A stretch of 64,000 nt of DNA from Deltaproteobacteria bacterium (GTDB lineage Bacteria; Myxococcota_C; UBA6777), in NCBI GenBank assembly GCA_002731275.1, contig PCBK01000080.1:62001-126000 (forward strand). The letters run 5' to 3'. The stretch's first letter is position 1. The number at the start of each line of letters is the position of its first letter. Shown here piece after piece: positions 11,466 to 19,581 of this stretch. The notes beneath the pieces were generated by a model, which saw nothing but the letters and a program-made list of their open reading frames with translations, searched no databases and was not told where the DNA came from. The position numbers and the translations under genes are program-made.

Positions 11466-11900
11466 TCAGAGTTCAACAGGTTCGGGGTTTTGTGCCTGGT
11501 GTGGGTGCTCTTCGCCAGCGTAGATCTTGAGTTTTTTCAACATCTGACGTCCGAGTGAGCCTTTGGGAAGCATATTTTTCACAGCGAGATACAACATGCG
11601 CTCGGGGCGTTTTTCGTTCATCTCACGGGCGGTCATCTCTTTGATACCACCGGGGTAGTTACTGTGTCTGTAGTACACTTTTTGGTCCCATTTGCGGCCG
11701 GTCAGCTCAACTTTTTCGGCGTTGACGACGACCACGAAGTCACCACAATCCAAAAAGGGAGTGTATTCGGGTTTGTGTTTACCGCGAAGGATGCTAGCGA
11801 TTTCAGTCGCTTGACGACCCAATACTTTTCCATTGACGTCAAACAAAAACCACTTTCTTTCCTCGTGGGCTTTGTCTTTGTTGGGCATATACGTTTTCAT
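11466..11900 (-). CDS. rplM: 50S ribosomal protein L13
   Basis: L13 (uL13) is an early-assembling large-subunit protein. I chose the ATG at 11900, giving 144 residues, the normal length; the protein begins [20 protein letters not shown] and carries [19 protein letters not shown], the [14 protein letters not shown] strand and [22 protein letters not shown] longer open frame to 11993 adds nothing conserved. GAAGAGAG precedes the ATG. It is the first gene of the usual rplM-rpsI operon. The putative promoter at 12124-12152 would give a leader of about 215 nt, long enough for autogenous control, although I see no defined regulatory structure. Confidence 0.95.
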   Translation of the reverse strand: MKTYMPNKDKAHEERKWFLFDVNGKVLGRQATEIASILRGKHKPEYTPFLDCGDFVVVVNAEKVELTGRKWDQKVYYRHSNYPGGIKEMTAREMNEKRPERMLYLAVKNMLPKGSLGRQMLKKLKIYAGEEHPHQAQNPEPVEL

Positions 11901-12123
11901 CAAATAACTCTCTTCATGTATCGTTTGCTGTGAAGCAGACGTATTTCGCGAATTGGATCCGATCTTTGACCTCGTGAGTGGAAGATGAGCCACAAGGCTT
12001 GCCGATCTGTCTCATATAGTGCGTAAAATGAAACGCTATCTTATGGGATTACAAAGGAAACTGGAATTGTAACGGATTCCAAGGGATAGGATTGCGCCTA
12101 ATTCCTTTGCGAGGCGAAGAGAT

Positions 12124-12152
12124 CTTCTAGCGGATTCGACCCCGCTTGTCAA
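12124..12152 (-). promoter_or_regulatory. Putative sigma-70 promoter of rplM-rpsI
   Basis: On the minus strand, TTGACA (12152-12147) is followed after exactly 17 bases by TAGAAG (12129-12124). The -35 box matches the consensus 6/6 and the -10 box 4/6. Transcription would begin near 12117, about 215 nt before the rplM ATG. Confidence 0.45.
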
Positions 12153-12216
12153 GCGAAAACATGAAATTGGCTCTTGTTTATTGCATTGACTTGGAGAAAG
12201 ACTACACCTCACTTTA

Positions 12217-12251
12217 TGATGCGTCCGGATACCCTCGTCATTGACGCATCA
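12217..12251. repeat. 9-bp perfect inverted repeat
   Basis: TGATGCGTC at 12217-12225 and GACGCATCA at 12243-12251 form a perfect inverted repeat with a 17-base spacer, between the end of the small membrane-protein gene and the rplM promoter. It could be a terminator stem for the small gene (there is no T-run) or an operator. Its function is unknown. Confidence 0.35.
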
Positions 12252-12284
12252 GCTGCTCTGCCCGTTGGCAGGTATTTTCTTTGG

Positions 12285-12437
12285 TTAGTGTGAACCAAAG
12301 ATCGCGTATGCGAACATCAAGATCATGGGGACACCCAGCCACAAAAACAAAAAGAGGGTGGGATCTTTGTAACCTTCGTCTGTGCCTTTGCTTTCGACGA
12401 CTTCTTCTTTGTTCTCTTTTCTTCCTTTTCGAGCCAT
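12285..12437 (-). CDS. Small single-pass membrane protein, 50 residues
   Basis: A 50-residue protein starts at the ATG at 12437, preceded by AAAGGAACGTGAG, a good ribosome binding site. The N-terminal half is highly charged (MARKGRKENKEEVVESKG). The C-terminal half is one hydrophobic helix (PTLFLFLWLGVPMILMFAYAIFG) ending in SH. The build suggests a small inner-membrane protein with the charged end in the cytoplasm, perhaps an accessory subunit, but I recognise no family. A longer frame extends upstream to 12641 but lacks a ribosome binding site and looks non-coding there. The stop codon sits in the loop of an 8-bp hairpin (CTTTGGTT/AACCAAAG, 12278-12299). Confidence 0.55.
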   Translation of the reverse strand: MARKGRKENKEEVVESKGTDEGYKDPTLFLFLWLGVPMILMFAYAIFGSH

Positions 12438-12618
12438 CTCACGTTCCTTTTTGTTGGTGGACGTACACTCAAAAGAGTGTCCACATGTACTCTGTATCAG
12501 CACACGTATTGACGAAAGTCTGGTGCTGTGGTTTGTTATCTGAAATATGTGCTTTTTGTACAACATTCTATGTTGTCCACACGGACAACGTAGACGCACA
12601 CTTGAGCAGGGTGATTTT

Positions 12619-13248
12619 GTGTGTTTTCGCGTCATTGTCAAGCAAAATTTGCGACAATCCTACCAGCTGTCTCTGTTTCTGTGTCTTACGATTAGCGCTA
12701 TGGCGATGACCGGATGCACACGGTATGTCCGTCTACCAAAGACACCTGCGTTACCAAAAATGGATCAGCCATTCACCGGTCCACTCGGCACATATCGCAA
12801 ACAAATTGTGCAAGAAGTCCGCTCCATGAACAACACTTTCTGGCGAAGAATAGAGTCTTACCTCGGACTTCAACATGTGACAGGACAACTCTTTTTATCC
12901 CTTGAATTACAAAGCGGTGTCCTGATCAAATGTACGATCAAACGTGCGATTTTGCAGGCTCGATGGCACAAACCATCCAAAAGCTGGGAGCTGCTTGATG
13001 AACGCCACAAGAAAAAGATCGCGCTCTACCACATCGCGCGTATTTGGAAAGTCGAGCGCAAACAAAGACGTGGTCCTTGCTCTTTGTTTCGTGAGCGCAA
13101 ATGGCCCTCAGGAGGGAGAGGAAAGGTCGTGAGGGTGGATGTGTTGCTCAAACCTGATCCCCAACTCTCTGGCAACGTCCCCCCGACACCGAGGACAATC
13201 CCACCCCAAACACAATCCGCAAACGCCAAGAAACAAAAGGCCTCCTGA
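12619..13248 (+). CDS. Putative lipoprotein of unknown function
   Basis: The frame is open from 12547. The best start is the GTG at 12619, behind GAGCAGGGTGA, because it directly precedes a signal peptide (YQLSLFLCLTISAMAMTGC) with a lipobox ending in the MTGC cysteine. The mature part of about 175 residues is basic, with a compact region (about 75-170) of mixed charge and a Pro/Gln-rich tail (NVPPTPRTIPPQTQSANAK). I recognise no domain. It is divergent from the small membrane-protein gene, with 181 bp between them. An export role is inferred from the lipobox alone. Confidence 0.55.
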   Translation: MCFRVIVKQNLRQSYQLSLFLCLTISAMAMTGCTRYVRLPKTPALPKMDQPFTGPLGTYRKQIVQEVRSMNNTFWRRIESYLGLQHVTGQLFLSLELQSGVLIKCTIKRAILQARWHKPSKSWELLDERHKKKIALYHIARIWKVERKQRRGPCSLFRERKWPSGGRGKVVRVDVLLKPDPQLSGNVPPTPRTIPPQTQSANAKKQKAS

Positions 13249-13356
13249 AGTCCTCTCGAACAAACAAAGAGACCATCTTACGAAGGTTATGGATGTGTTT
13301 TGTGGGGAGGTTTGTATCAAATGAGCGGAGTGGGAGGGGACTTGTGTGTGAATGTC

Positions 13357-14205
13357 TTATCGAACACAGAGGGAGTGACCGAGTCCACGTTTGTCACGGG
13401 GACGATTGCGACATTTGTAGCCCCAACCATCTTGGGAACCACCACCTGCGAGGCGAGCAATATGCCAGCGACCCATTCCTGGTGCGCGACATGCTCTTCG
13501 TGGGAAACGCTTAACCATACCGTACGTTGCACGTCTCCAACCACGGGGGCAGCGAGCACCTTTAAATGCACGGAATTTGGGAATGCGGGGACGTCCGGGG
13601 ACGCACAAGGAACCACCAAGTTTGCGGCTGTCACGGGGACGGTTACGACATTTGTAGCCCCAGCCATCTTGGGAACCACCACCTGCGAGGCGGACGATGT
13701 GCCATTGACCCATTCCTGGTGCGCGACATGCTCTTCGTGGGAAACGCTTGACCATACCGTAGGACGCAAGACGCCAACCGCGTGGACAACGTCTGTCGCC
13801 TTTAAATGCGCGGAATTTGGGGCCACGACGACTCTTCTTGATGCGCTGCTTCATTTTGCGCTGCTTGAGTTTTTTGGCGAGTCTTTGTAGGCCTCGGCGA
13901 GGTGCTGGGACGCACAAGGAACCACCAAGTTTACGGCCATCACGGGGGCGATTGCGACACTTGTAGCCCCAACCATCTTGGGAGCCACCACCTGCGAGGC
14001 GGACGATATGCCAGCGACCCATTCCTGGTGCACGACATGCTTGGGCTGTGAAACGCTTGACCATACCGTATGACGCAAGGCGCCAACCTCGTGGACATGT
14101 TCCGTCACCCTTGAAGTAACGGAATTTTGGTGCAGCAGAGGACATCGCGGGCATTAAGCCGATCGCGAGTACAGAGATACCCATGGCAAGTAGAATCTTC
14201 TTCAT
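13357..14205 (-). CDS. Secreted protein with three copies of a four-Cys domain
   Basis: The 282-residue protein has a signal peptide (MKKILLAMGISVLAIGLMPAMSSA, cleavage near residue 25) followed by three near-identical domains of about 68 residues. Each reads C-P-R-G-W-R, then Y-G-M-V-K-R-F, C-R-A-P-G-M-G, W-H-I, the invariant GGGSQDGWGYKCRNR, and ends LG-x-S-L-C-V. Each domain has four cysteines, presumably two disulfides. Domains 1 and 2 are joined by a Lys/Arg-rich linker (LKQRKMKQRIKKSRRG), a short version of the repeat that fills the middle of its paralogue at 14523-15860. The whole protein is strongly basic. I do not recognise the domain. Its Cys pattern and export suggest a stable extracellular or periplasmic fold, with binding of polyanions as one possibility. 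Confidence 0.8.
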   Translation of the reverse strand: MKKILLAMGISVLAIGLMPAMSSAAPKFRYFKGDGTCPRGWRLASYGMVKRFTAQACRAPGMGRWHIVRLAGGGSQDGWGYKCRNRPRDGRKLGGSLCVPAPRRGLQRLAKKLKQRKMKQRIKKSRRGPKFRAFKGDRRCPRGWRLASYGMVKRFPRRACRAPGMGQWHIVRLAGGGSQDGWGYKCRNRPRDSRKLGGSLCVPGRPRIPKFRAFKGARCPRGWRRATYGMVKRFPRRACRAPGMGRWHIARLAGGGSQDGWGYKCRNRPRDKRGLGHSLCVR

Positions 14206-14522
14206 CGTAGATGAACTCCTAAAGAAAAGTGGATTGGGAAAGTTGAACGAGCATATACATCTCTATGTGATGAGATATATCATTGTCATTCCGTCTTTTT
14301 TGTGTTCCCTGGAGTATACGGTATCTTTTTGAAAAAATGGATGCTTTTTTTGACTTTTTTTGCTGTCGCAAACAAGAAAGCACCGGAAGCTTTTGTTGTC
14401 CCGAGATGATGGCGTACTAATCGTTTGTATTGCCTATGACTGTTTGGGATTTCCAGGTACTTTGCTCAGGGGAGATGTCGCAAGGAGAGAGGTGTGGGAG
14501 GGAGAGGTTTTCTCAAAGTCTT
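14206..14522. other. Intergenic region between the two paralogous secreted-protein genes
   Basis: No gene is supported. It is AT-rich in the middle, with T-runs at 14343-14360. On the minus strand TATACT (14318-14313) could be a -10 box for the downstream gene, but no good -35 box lies at the right distance. AGGAG at 14216-14220 (minus) is the ribosome binding site of the gene starting at 14205. Confidence 0.4.
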
Positions 14523-15860
14523 TTATCGAACACAGAGGGAGTGACCGAGTTTACGTTTGTCACGGGAACGGTTGCGACATTTGTAGCCCCAACCATCTTG
14601 GGAACCACCACCTGCGATGCGAGCGATGTGCCACTGCCCCATACCAGGCGCACGACATGCTTTACTTGTGTAACGTTTGACCTGCGCATAGCTCGCGTGT
14701 CTCCAACCTCTTGGACAGCGAGTCCCTGCGAATGCTCGGAACTGTGGACGTCTTGCTTTCTTTTTGCGTTGAAGTTTGCTTCTACGTTGTTTGAGGATTT
14801 TGATCTTACGTTGCTTGGCTTTGCGTTGCTTGAGGATTTTGGCTTTACGTTGCTTGGCCTTACGTTGACCGGCTGCTTTGGCTTTGCGTTGTGCTTTGAT
14901 CTTGCGTTGTTTGAGGATTTTGATCTTGCGCTGTTTGAGCTTTTTGATCTTGCGCTGTTTGGCTTTGCGTTGTTTGGCCTTACGTTGGCCGCTAGCCTTG
15001 GCTTTGCATTGTGCTTTGATCTTGCGCTGTTTGAGGAGCTTGATCTTGCGTTGTTTGAGCTTTTTGGTATTGCGCTGCTTGATTTTTTTGATCTTGCGCT
15101 GCTTGGCTTTGCGTTGTTTTGCCTTACGTTGGCCGCCAGCTTTGGCTTTGCGTTGTGCTTTGGCTTTGCGTTGTGCTTTGATCTTGCGTTGTTTGAGTTT
15201 TTTGATCTTGCGCTGCTTGATGAGTTTGATCTTGCGTTGTTTTGCCTTGCGTTGTTTTGCCTTGCGTTGTTTTGCCTTGCGTTGGCCGCCAGCTTTGGCT
15301 TTACGCTGTGCTTTGATCTTGCGCTGTTTGAGGATTTTGGCTTTGCGTTGTTTGGCTTTGCGTTGGCCGCTAGCTTTGGCTTTGCGTTGTTTTGCCTTAC
15401 GTTGGCCACCAGCTTTGGCTTTGCGCTGTTTGATCTTGCGCTGTTTGAGGATTTTGGCCCTACGTTGTTTGATCTTGCGCTGTTTGGCTTTGCGCTGTTT
15501 GGCTTTGCGCTGTTTGATCTTGCGCTGTTTGGCTTTACGTTGTTTGGCACGTCGCTGGAGGGCTGTGTTGCCAGACTTCATACAAAGTGTATGGCCAAGT
15601 TTTCGACTGTCACGGGTACGGTTACGGCATTTGTAGCCCCAACCATCTTGGGAGCCGCCGCCGGCGATACGAGCGATGTGCCATTGGCCCATGCCTCGCG
15701 CTCGACAACCTTGTTTTGCGAGTTTGTAGGGGACCATTTTCCAACCAGAGGGACATTTTCCATCTCCGGGGAATGCCTGCATTTGGGCTGCAAAGGACAG
15801 CGCTGGCATCAGGCTGAGAACGAGGGCTGAGATACCCAGAGTCCATAGAATTTTCTTCAT
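14523..15860 (-). CDS. Secreted polylysine-repeat protein flanked by two four-Cys domains
   Basis: This 445-residue protein is a paralogue of the preceding entry. It has a signal peptide (MKKILWTLGISALVLSLMPALSFA), a four-Cys domain at about residues 27-95, a repeat region of roughly 260 residues, and a second four-Cys domain at about 375-445. The repeat region is made almost only of K, R, Q, A, I, L and G in five- to six-residue units such as QRKAK, QRKIK and ILKQRKIK, broken by AGGQRKAK or ASGQRKAK. It has hardly any acidic residue. The true frame is set by the signal peptide and both Cys domains; long open frames on the other strand are side effects of the repeat. AGGAGTTGATCC precedes the ATG. 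The function is unknown. Confidence 0.82.
   Translation of the reverse strand: MKKILWTLGISALVLSLMPALSFAAQMQAFPGDGKCPSGWKMVPYKLAKQGCRARGMGQWHIARIAGGGSQDGWGYKCRNRTRDSRKLGHTLCMKSGNTALQRRAKQRKAKQRKIKQRKAKQRKAKQRKIKQRRAKILKQRKIKQRKAKAGGQRKAKQRKAKASGQRKAKQRKAKILKQRKIKAQRKAKAGGQRKAKQRKAKQRKAKQRKIKLIKQRKIKKLKQRKIKAQRKAKAQRKAKAGGQRKAKQRKAKQRKIKKIKQRNTKKLKQRKIKLLKQRKIKAQCKAKASGQRKAKQRKAKQRKIKKLKQRKIKILKQRKIKAQRKAKAAGQRKAKQRKAKILKQRKAKQRKIKILKQRRSKLQRKKKARRPQFRAFAGTRCPRGWRHASYAQVKRYTSKACRAPGMGQWHIARIAGGGSQDGWGYKCRNRSRDKRKLGHSLCVR
14747..15560. repeat. Degenerate 15-18-bp coding tandem repeat
   Basis: The DNA encoding the Lys/Arg/Gln tract is a long array of short units (on the plus strand TTGCGTTGTTTGGCTTTGCG-like and TTGATCTTGCGCTGTTTG-like blocks), with higher-order blocks ending in TTGGCCGCCAGC or TTGGCCGCTAGC. 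Such arrays expand and contract by slippage or recombination, so length may vary between strains. Confidence 0.8.
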
Positions 15861-16178
15861 GGATCAACTCCTGTGATCAAAAGTAGGAAATGAGCGCACC
15901 ACTACATGTGTCTTTGTCGATGTTTTGTCTGTGGTGCGATTTCGTGTGTGTTGGGGTAGACGGGGACTGTTCAGTTTTATTCTGATATGTTTGGAAAAAG
16001 TATCGCAAGGGAAAACTCCAACATTCGAATATACGGTTGCTTTGTCTAAGATGAATTTTTTTTCTTTGCTCTCTTCTGTCGCGTTGTTCTGTCTTGACTT
16101 CCTACTTGCGATACGCAAACATGTGATAAAGGCCATAATGAACATCTTTCCACTTTATACCCCTGACAGGTAATTCGA
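15861..16178. other. Divergent intergenic region
   Basis: No gene is supported. It separates the polylysine-repeat protein gene (minus) from the membrane-protein gene at 16179 (plus) and must hold both promoters. I see no promoter pair good enough to name. Confidence 0.4.
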
Positions 16179-16619
16179 ATGGATCCCCTCATTTTGTATC
16201 TCGTGACATTTGGTGGTGTGTTGTTGATCTTTGTGTTTCATTTTTTGATCGGCGCAAACAAGACCGAGACGATCAGAGATGAAGAACATATTCAGGAGAT
16301 TGTGGAGCGTTTTTATCCAGGTGCGAGCTTAGAGGACTCATTACTTTGTGAGACACATGCACGCGCTCTTGCGATCTCCGAGCAGGAAGATGCGCTGTTT
16401 GTGTTGTTTGTCTTCGGGCTTCGTTGGAACGCCCGGAAGTTTCTGGCGACATCGATTACGCAGGTCAAATTGTCGCAAGAAGGTGACATCTATCGCCTTG
16501 ATGTTTATCTTGATTCATATGATATGGGGCACGTGTTTTTGACTCTCCCATCTTCCGAAGAGGAGCGTGCGCAAGCGTGGCTTCACAAACTCCAACAAAT
16601 GCAAACAACAAAGGGGTGA
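16179..16619 (+). CDS. Membrane-anchored protein of unknown function, 146 residues
   Basis: The protein starts with a hydrophobic helix (LILYLVTFGGVLLIFVFHFLIG, about residues 4-25) and continues with a soluble acidic domain of about 115 residues. That domain includes an alternating strand pattern (ALFVLFVFGLRW, FLATSITQVKLSQEGDIYRLDVYLDSYDMGHVFLTL). No signal cleavage site is evident, so it is probably an anchored inner-membrane protein. It is followed after 4 bp by the sterol-desaturase-family gene, so the two are almost certainly one operon. I recognise no family. Confidence 0.6.
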   Translation: MDPLILYLVTFGGVLLIFVFHFLIGANKTETIRDEEHIQEIVERFYPGASLEDSLLCETHARALAISEQEDALFVLFVFGLRWNARKFLATSITQVKLSQEGDIYRLDVYLDSYDMGHVFLTLPSSEEERAQAWLHKLQQMQTTKG

Positions 16620-16623
16620 GAGA

Positions 16624-17541
16624 ATGCAAATACCTGACATCTTTTCAGCAAAGCTGGTCGAGCTGGCGGTTCCTTTTTTCATCTTGCTGATCTTTCTTGA
16701 GATGGTGATGGCGAGGTTCCGCAAGTCCGCTGAGTTTGAGCTTCGCGACTCCATGTCGAGCTTGCTCATGGGCGTCGGAAACCTCGGGACCAAGATGCTT
16801 ACCGGTGCGATTACCGTCGGCGTTGCTTTTTGGCTCTACAACAACGTGCGGATCTTCACGATCCCTATGACTGCTTGGTGGGCGATCCTCGCGCTCTTCT
16901 TGCTCGAAGACTTTAGCTACTACTGGTTCCATCGTATCAGCCATGAATCACGTTGGTTTTGGGCGTCTCATGTCATCCATCATTCCTCCCAACACTACAA
17001 CTTGACAACTGCGCTGCGACAAACCTGGACTGGCTTTGTCTCGGGAGGATGGTTGTTGTGGTTGCCGCTCGTCGTGTTGGGATTCCATCCCATCGCGCTG
17101 GCTTTCTTCAAAGGAGTCAGCCTGCTCTACCAATTTTGGATCCACACAGAGGCGATCGATCGTCTCGGCCCCCTCGAATGGGTATTCAATACCCCCTCTC
17201 ATCACCGCGTACATCATGCGACCAATCCACGCTATCTCGATAAAAATTATGCAGGGATTTTGATCATTTGGGACCGGATGTTTGGTTCCTTCCAGGAAGA
17301 GGATCCCGAAGAGCCACCTGAGTATGGCATCATCACGCCGTTGGCGACGTATAATCCGATCAAGATCGCAACGCACGAATGGGTCGCGATGTTTCGCGAT
17401 GTGTTCTCGAAAAACTCCCTCAAAGCAAAATTCATGTATCTCTTCGCCCGCCCCGGCTGGAGTCACGATGGTTCACGCAAAACAGTTCCTGAGTTACTGG
17501 AAGACTGGCAAGAGAGACAAAAGCAAAAAGACAAGGGATAG
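16624..17541 (+). CDS. Sterol desaturase / fatty acid hydroxylase family membrane protein
   Basis: Members are di-iron integral membrane enzymes that hydroxylate or desaturate lipids. From the ATG at 16624 (behind AAGGGGTGAGAGA) it has 305 residues. It has membrane helices near residues 10-25, 48-70, 75-95 and 150-175. The His-rich iron ligands are FHRISH (about 105-110), HVIHH (about 120-124) and HRVHH (about 201-205), with a further His in QFWIHTE. These are the canonical HxxxH / HxxHH / HxxHH boxes, so an active enzyme is expected. The natural substrate (sterol, hopanoid, alkylglycerol or fatty acid) cannot be read from the sequence. It is in an operon with the anchored protein upstream. 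Confidence 0.85.
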   Translation: MQIPDIFSAKLVELAVPFFILLIFLEMVMARFRKSAEFELRDSMSSLLMGVGNLGTKMLTGAITVGVAFWLYNNVRIFTIPMTAWWAILALFLLEDFSYYWFHRISHESRWFWASHVIHHSSQHYNLTTALRQTWTGFVSGGWLLWLPLVVLGFHPIALAFFKGVSLLYQFWIHTEAIDRLGPLEWVFNTPSHHRVHHATNPRYLDKNYAGILIIWDRMFGSFQEEDPEEPPEYGIITPLATYNPIKIATHEWVAMFRDVFSKNSLKAKFMYLFARPGWSHDGSRKTVPELLEDWQERQKQKDKG

Positions 17542-17571
17542 GCCATCGCAAGAGAAAGAAATTTGTGTGCC

Positions 17572-19581
17572 CTAACCTGTTCTTGAAGAACTTGGATCAC
17601 AAAAGCTACCTTTCAGCTCTTCTTCGTTGTGTTTTCCGCTGTTGAGTTTGCTCTTAAAATCCAGATAACTCTTTTGTTTTCGGTCGATCGAGGGGGTCGG
17701 GATCTTGCGTTGTGTGGCAGAGACCATCCAGGTGTTTCTCCAAAAGTCGAACATGAGGTGAAATGAACCTCTTGTTTTACGCCACAAAATCGGAGGCACC
17801 AAGGGGTACAAGCCATCAAGGAGAAGATCCACACCTACATACTCATCACTTCTATCCGCGAAGAAGTCACAGCAAGTCATACCCGCAAAATGGACAGGGG
17901 CGATGCGTGTCTCGCTGAGGATGTGGATTTTGTCCTTTTCGACGATAAAGTGCTCCTTCTGAAGTGTAATCTCATCACCCATCAAAATAATGGGGGCGCC
18001 GCTCAGTTCTTTTCGGGATGCTTCTTGTCCTTCTCTACAACTGTCGGCAATCCAGGCGTGTCTTTCTGGTTGGAAGGGGCCATCCATACAGCTCGGACAA
18101 CCGTGTTCGTTAGCCTGATCGGGAGGTGGGAACAGATCATCAAGGTCCAGCACGTGGACAAAGGGCGCGGTCGGCTTTTGCACCTGCTTTGATAAGAATG
18201 TCGTGATATGTTCGACTGTTTGGAGAGATTCAATGATTTGTGTTTTACAATGCTGACGGAAGGATGCATTCTCGAAGTCAAACTCTGGATCATCGATGTG
18301 TGCTTCAAAGCGTGGGTAGATATTGTTGTCAATCGGTAATCGGACGTTAAAGTAGTCGCACAACGCGAGCACAGCACATGCCTCAAGTGTGACTTGTTCC
18401 GCAGAGAACCAGTAGTCCGTACCATTTGTCAGAAAGTGACACTCTTCATCATCCCAGCGTTGGTAGGCTTTGTGTAGATACAGTTGTTCATGTCCTTTTG
18501 TTGAGAGACCTTCCCAGTGGCCCGTAGCCACGCGGTTATAGCAGTCATTTGCGTATGCTTCAAGCTGTGGAAAGAACATCGACTCACCTGTCATATAGCA
18601 GGCCGTTGAGAAGAGCCTCGCCATGTCTTCGTCGTGGGTGTGCGCTCTCTCCTCAAAGATCAACTCAGAACGCAAAAAGATTTTGTTGTCCTCTTTGAAT
18701 GGACGTCCCTCATGTGTGAGCGCCTGATGAAAGATGATACAGGTCATCTCTTCGATGTTATCGATTGTTATCTTGTCTTGAAAGGATAGGGGCTTTGGGC
18801 CGCTGCCACCGCTTAAGTAGAGTAGTAGTGTGTATTTGGAGACGTGATGTCGGGCGAGATCTGCGTAGGGGGTGTCGATGTGTTCGTCGAACGGTTGATC
18901 GTCAGGTGTAAAGCGGTTGCACCGAAAGACTGGGTTGACGTGGACAAAATTCTCCAACAGCGTCTCTGGCAGTGTTTGGAGCAAGGCTGTTGTCAGACTG
19001 TCCGCAAGAGAAGCGCTGTGGAAGATAAAACGTTTTCCGCCTCGTGTGTTAGCGTTAATAGGTGGGACGTATAGACCTAGCGTGTCGAGCCTCTTGAGCG
19101 CCTCTGAGGTCGATGGACATGGTCTCATCGCGACGCTGTACACCTGTTCCGGCAGCAAGGCTTGGGCTTTGTCCGGTGTGAATGAAAGTTGTGTTGATTC
19201 AAAACACCGATCCAGCGGGAGAATACATTCAAATGTCCGAAAGTGAAGCGTTTGTGGATCTGCAAAGGCCACGAGATAGGTTGTTTGCGACGCTGTTGGT
19301 TGTGCAAAGTGTTTCCGTTGTGTCGTGTTGAGTCTGTCAGCTTCGACAAAGCGGGCCATCGAGTGAGATGTCGTTGGATGTGAAGAGAGCGTCAATCCGT
19401 CAATAGTCGTAGTTTGTGTCGGGATGACGTATGCGAGCGCTCTTCGCAAAAGATGAAGTTCACCTTCTGAAGGCGTCTCAGAGAGGGCTTTGAGGTAGCG
19501 TTCTCTTACCTGATGGGAGAATGCTCTCTTCTCTTGAGTGGAGAGCGTGTCGAATTGTGTGATCGCATGTTGTAAATTCAC
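17572..19581 (-). CDS. Large 2-oxoglutarate/Fe(II) oxygenase-like protein
   Basis: The frame is open to an ATG at 19662, but I prefer the GTG at 19581. It overlaps the stop of the leucine-rich-repeat gene as GTGA, has GGAGA about 10 bases upstream, and avoids an 85-bp overlap. That gives 669 residues. Residues about 215-310 form a prolyl-4-hydroxylase-like double-stranded beta-helix: FDEHIDTPY supplies His234 and Asp236, YTLLLYLSGG is a core strand, THEGRPF supplies the distal His290, and IFLRSEL supplies Arg304 for 2-oxoglutarate. The remaining C-terminal 360 residues carry paired cysteines (CPSC, CC) and no domain I know. The substrate is unknown. Confidence 0.68.
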   Translation of the reverse strand: MNLQHAITQFDTLSTQEKRAFSHQVRERYLKALSETPSEGELHLLRRALAYVIPTQTTTIDGLTLSSHPTTSHSMARFVEADRLNTTQRKHFAQPTASQTTYLVAFADPQTLHFRTFECILPLDRCFESTQLSFTPDKAQALLPEQVYSVAMRPCPSTSEALKRLDTLGLYVPPINANTRGGKRFIFHSASLADSLTTALLQTLPETLLENFVHVNPVFRCNRFTPDDQPFDEHIDTPYADLARHHVSKYTLLLYLSGGSGPKPLSFQDKITIDNIEEMTCIIFHQALTHEGRPFKEDNKIFLRSELIFEERAHTHDEDMARLFSTACYMTGESMFFPQLEAYANDCYNRVATGHWEGLSTKGHEQLYLHKAYQRWDDEECHFLTNGTDYWFSAEQVTLEACAVLALCDYFNVRLPIDNNIYPRFEAHIDDPEFDFENASFRQHCKTQIIESLQTVEHITTFLSKQVQKPTAPFVHVLDLDDLFPPPDQANEHGCPSCMDGPFQPERHAWIADSCREGQEASRKELSGAPIILMGDEITLQKEHFIVEKDKIHILSETRIAPVHFAGMTCCDFFADRSDEYVGVDLLLDGLYPLVPPILWRKTRGSFHLMFDFWRNTWMVSATQRKIPTPSIDRKQKSYLDFKSKLNSGKHNEEELKGSFCDPSSSRTG

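Larger units (their letters stand above)
11901..12284. other. Leader and promoter region of rplM
   Basis: No gene is supported here. It holds the candidate rplM promoter (12124-12152, minus strand) and a 9-bp inverted repeat (12217-12251). A TTCGA-containing stretch at 12130-12146 looks like a tRNA T-arm at first sight, but there is no matching acceptor or anticodon arm. Confidence 0.5.

Noticed and set aside
10847-11530. 227-residue plus-strand frame opposite rpsI
   Set aside because: It is antisense to a clear ribosomal protein gene and has no recognisable content.
12121-12152. Possible tRNA T-arm (GGATTCGACC)
   Set aside because: No matching acceptor stem, D-arm or anticodon arm can be drawn on either strand.
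14513-15550. 345-residue minus-strand frame rich in Asn, Ser, Ala and Lys
   Set aside because: It is the same repeat read in a shifted frame, without signal peptide, ribosome binding site or Cys domain.
14878-15636. 252-residue plus-strand frame of Leu, Arg and Cys repeats looking like a membrane protein
   Set aside because: Another shadow of the repeat DNA; hydrophobicity comes from reading Lys and Gln codons in antisense.
14430-15830. 466-residue open frame on the plus strand rich in Leu, Phe, Ala and Asp
   Set aside because: It is antisense to the polylysine-repeat gene; the repeat simply lacks stop codons in several frames. The minus frame has the signal peptide and conserved Cys domains.
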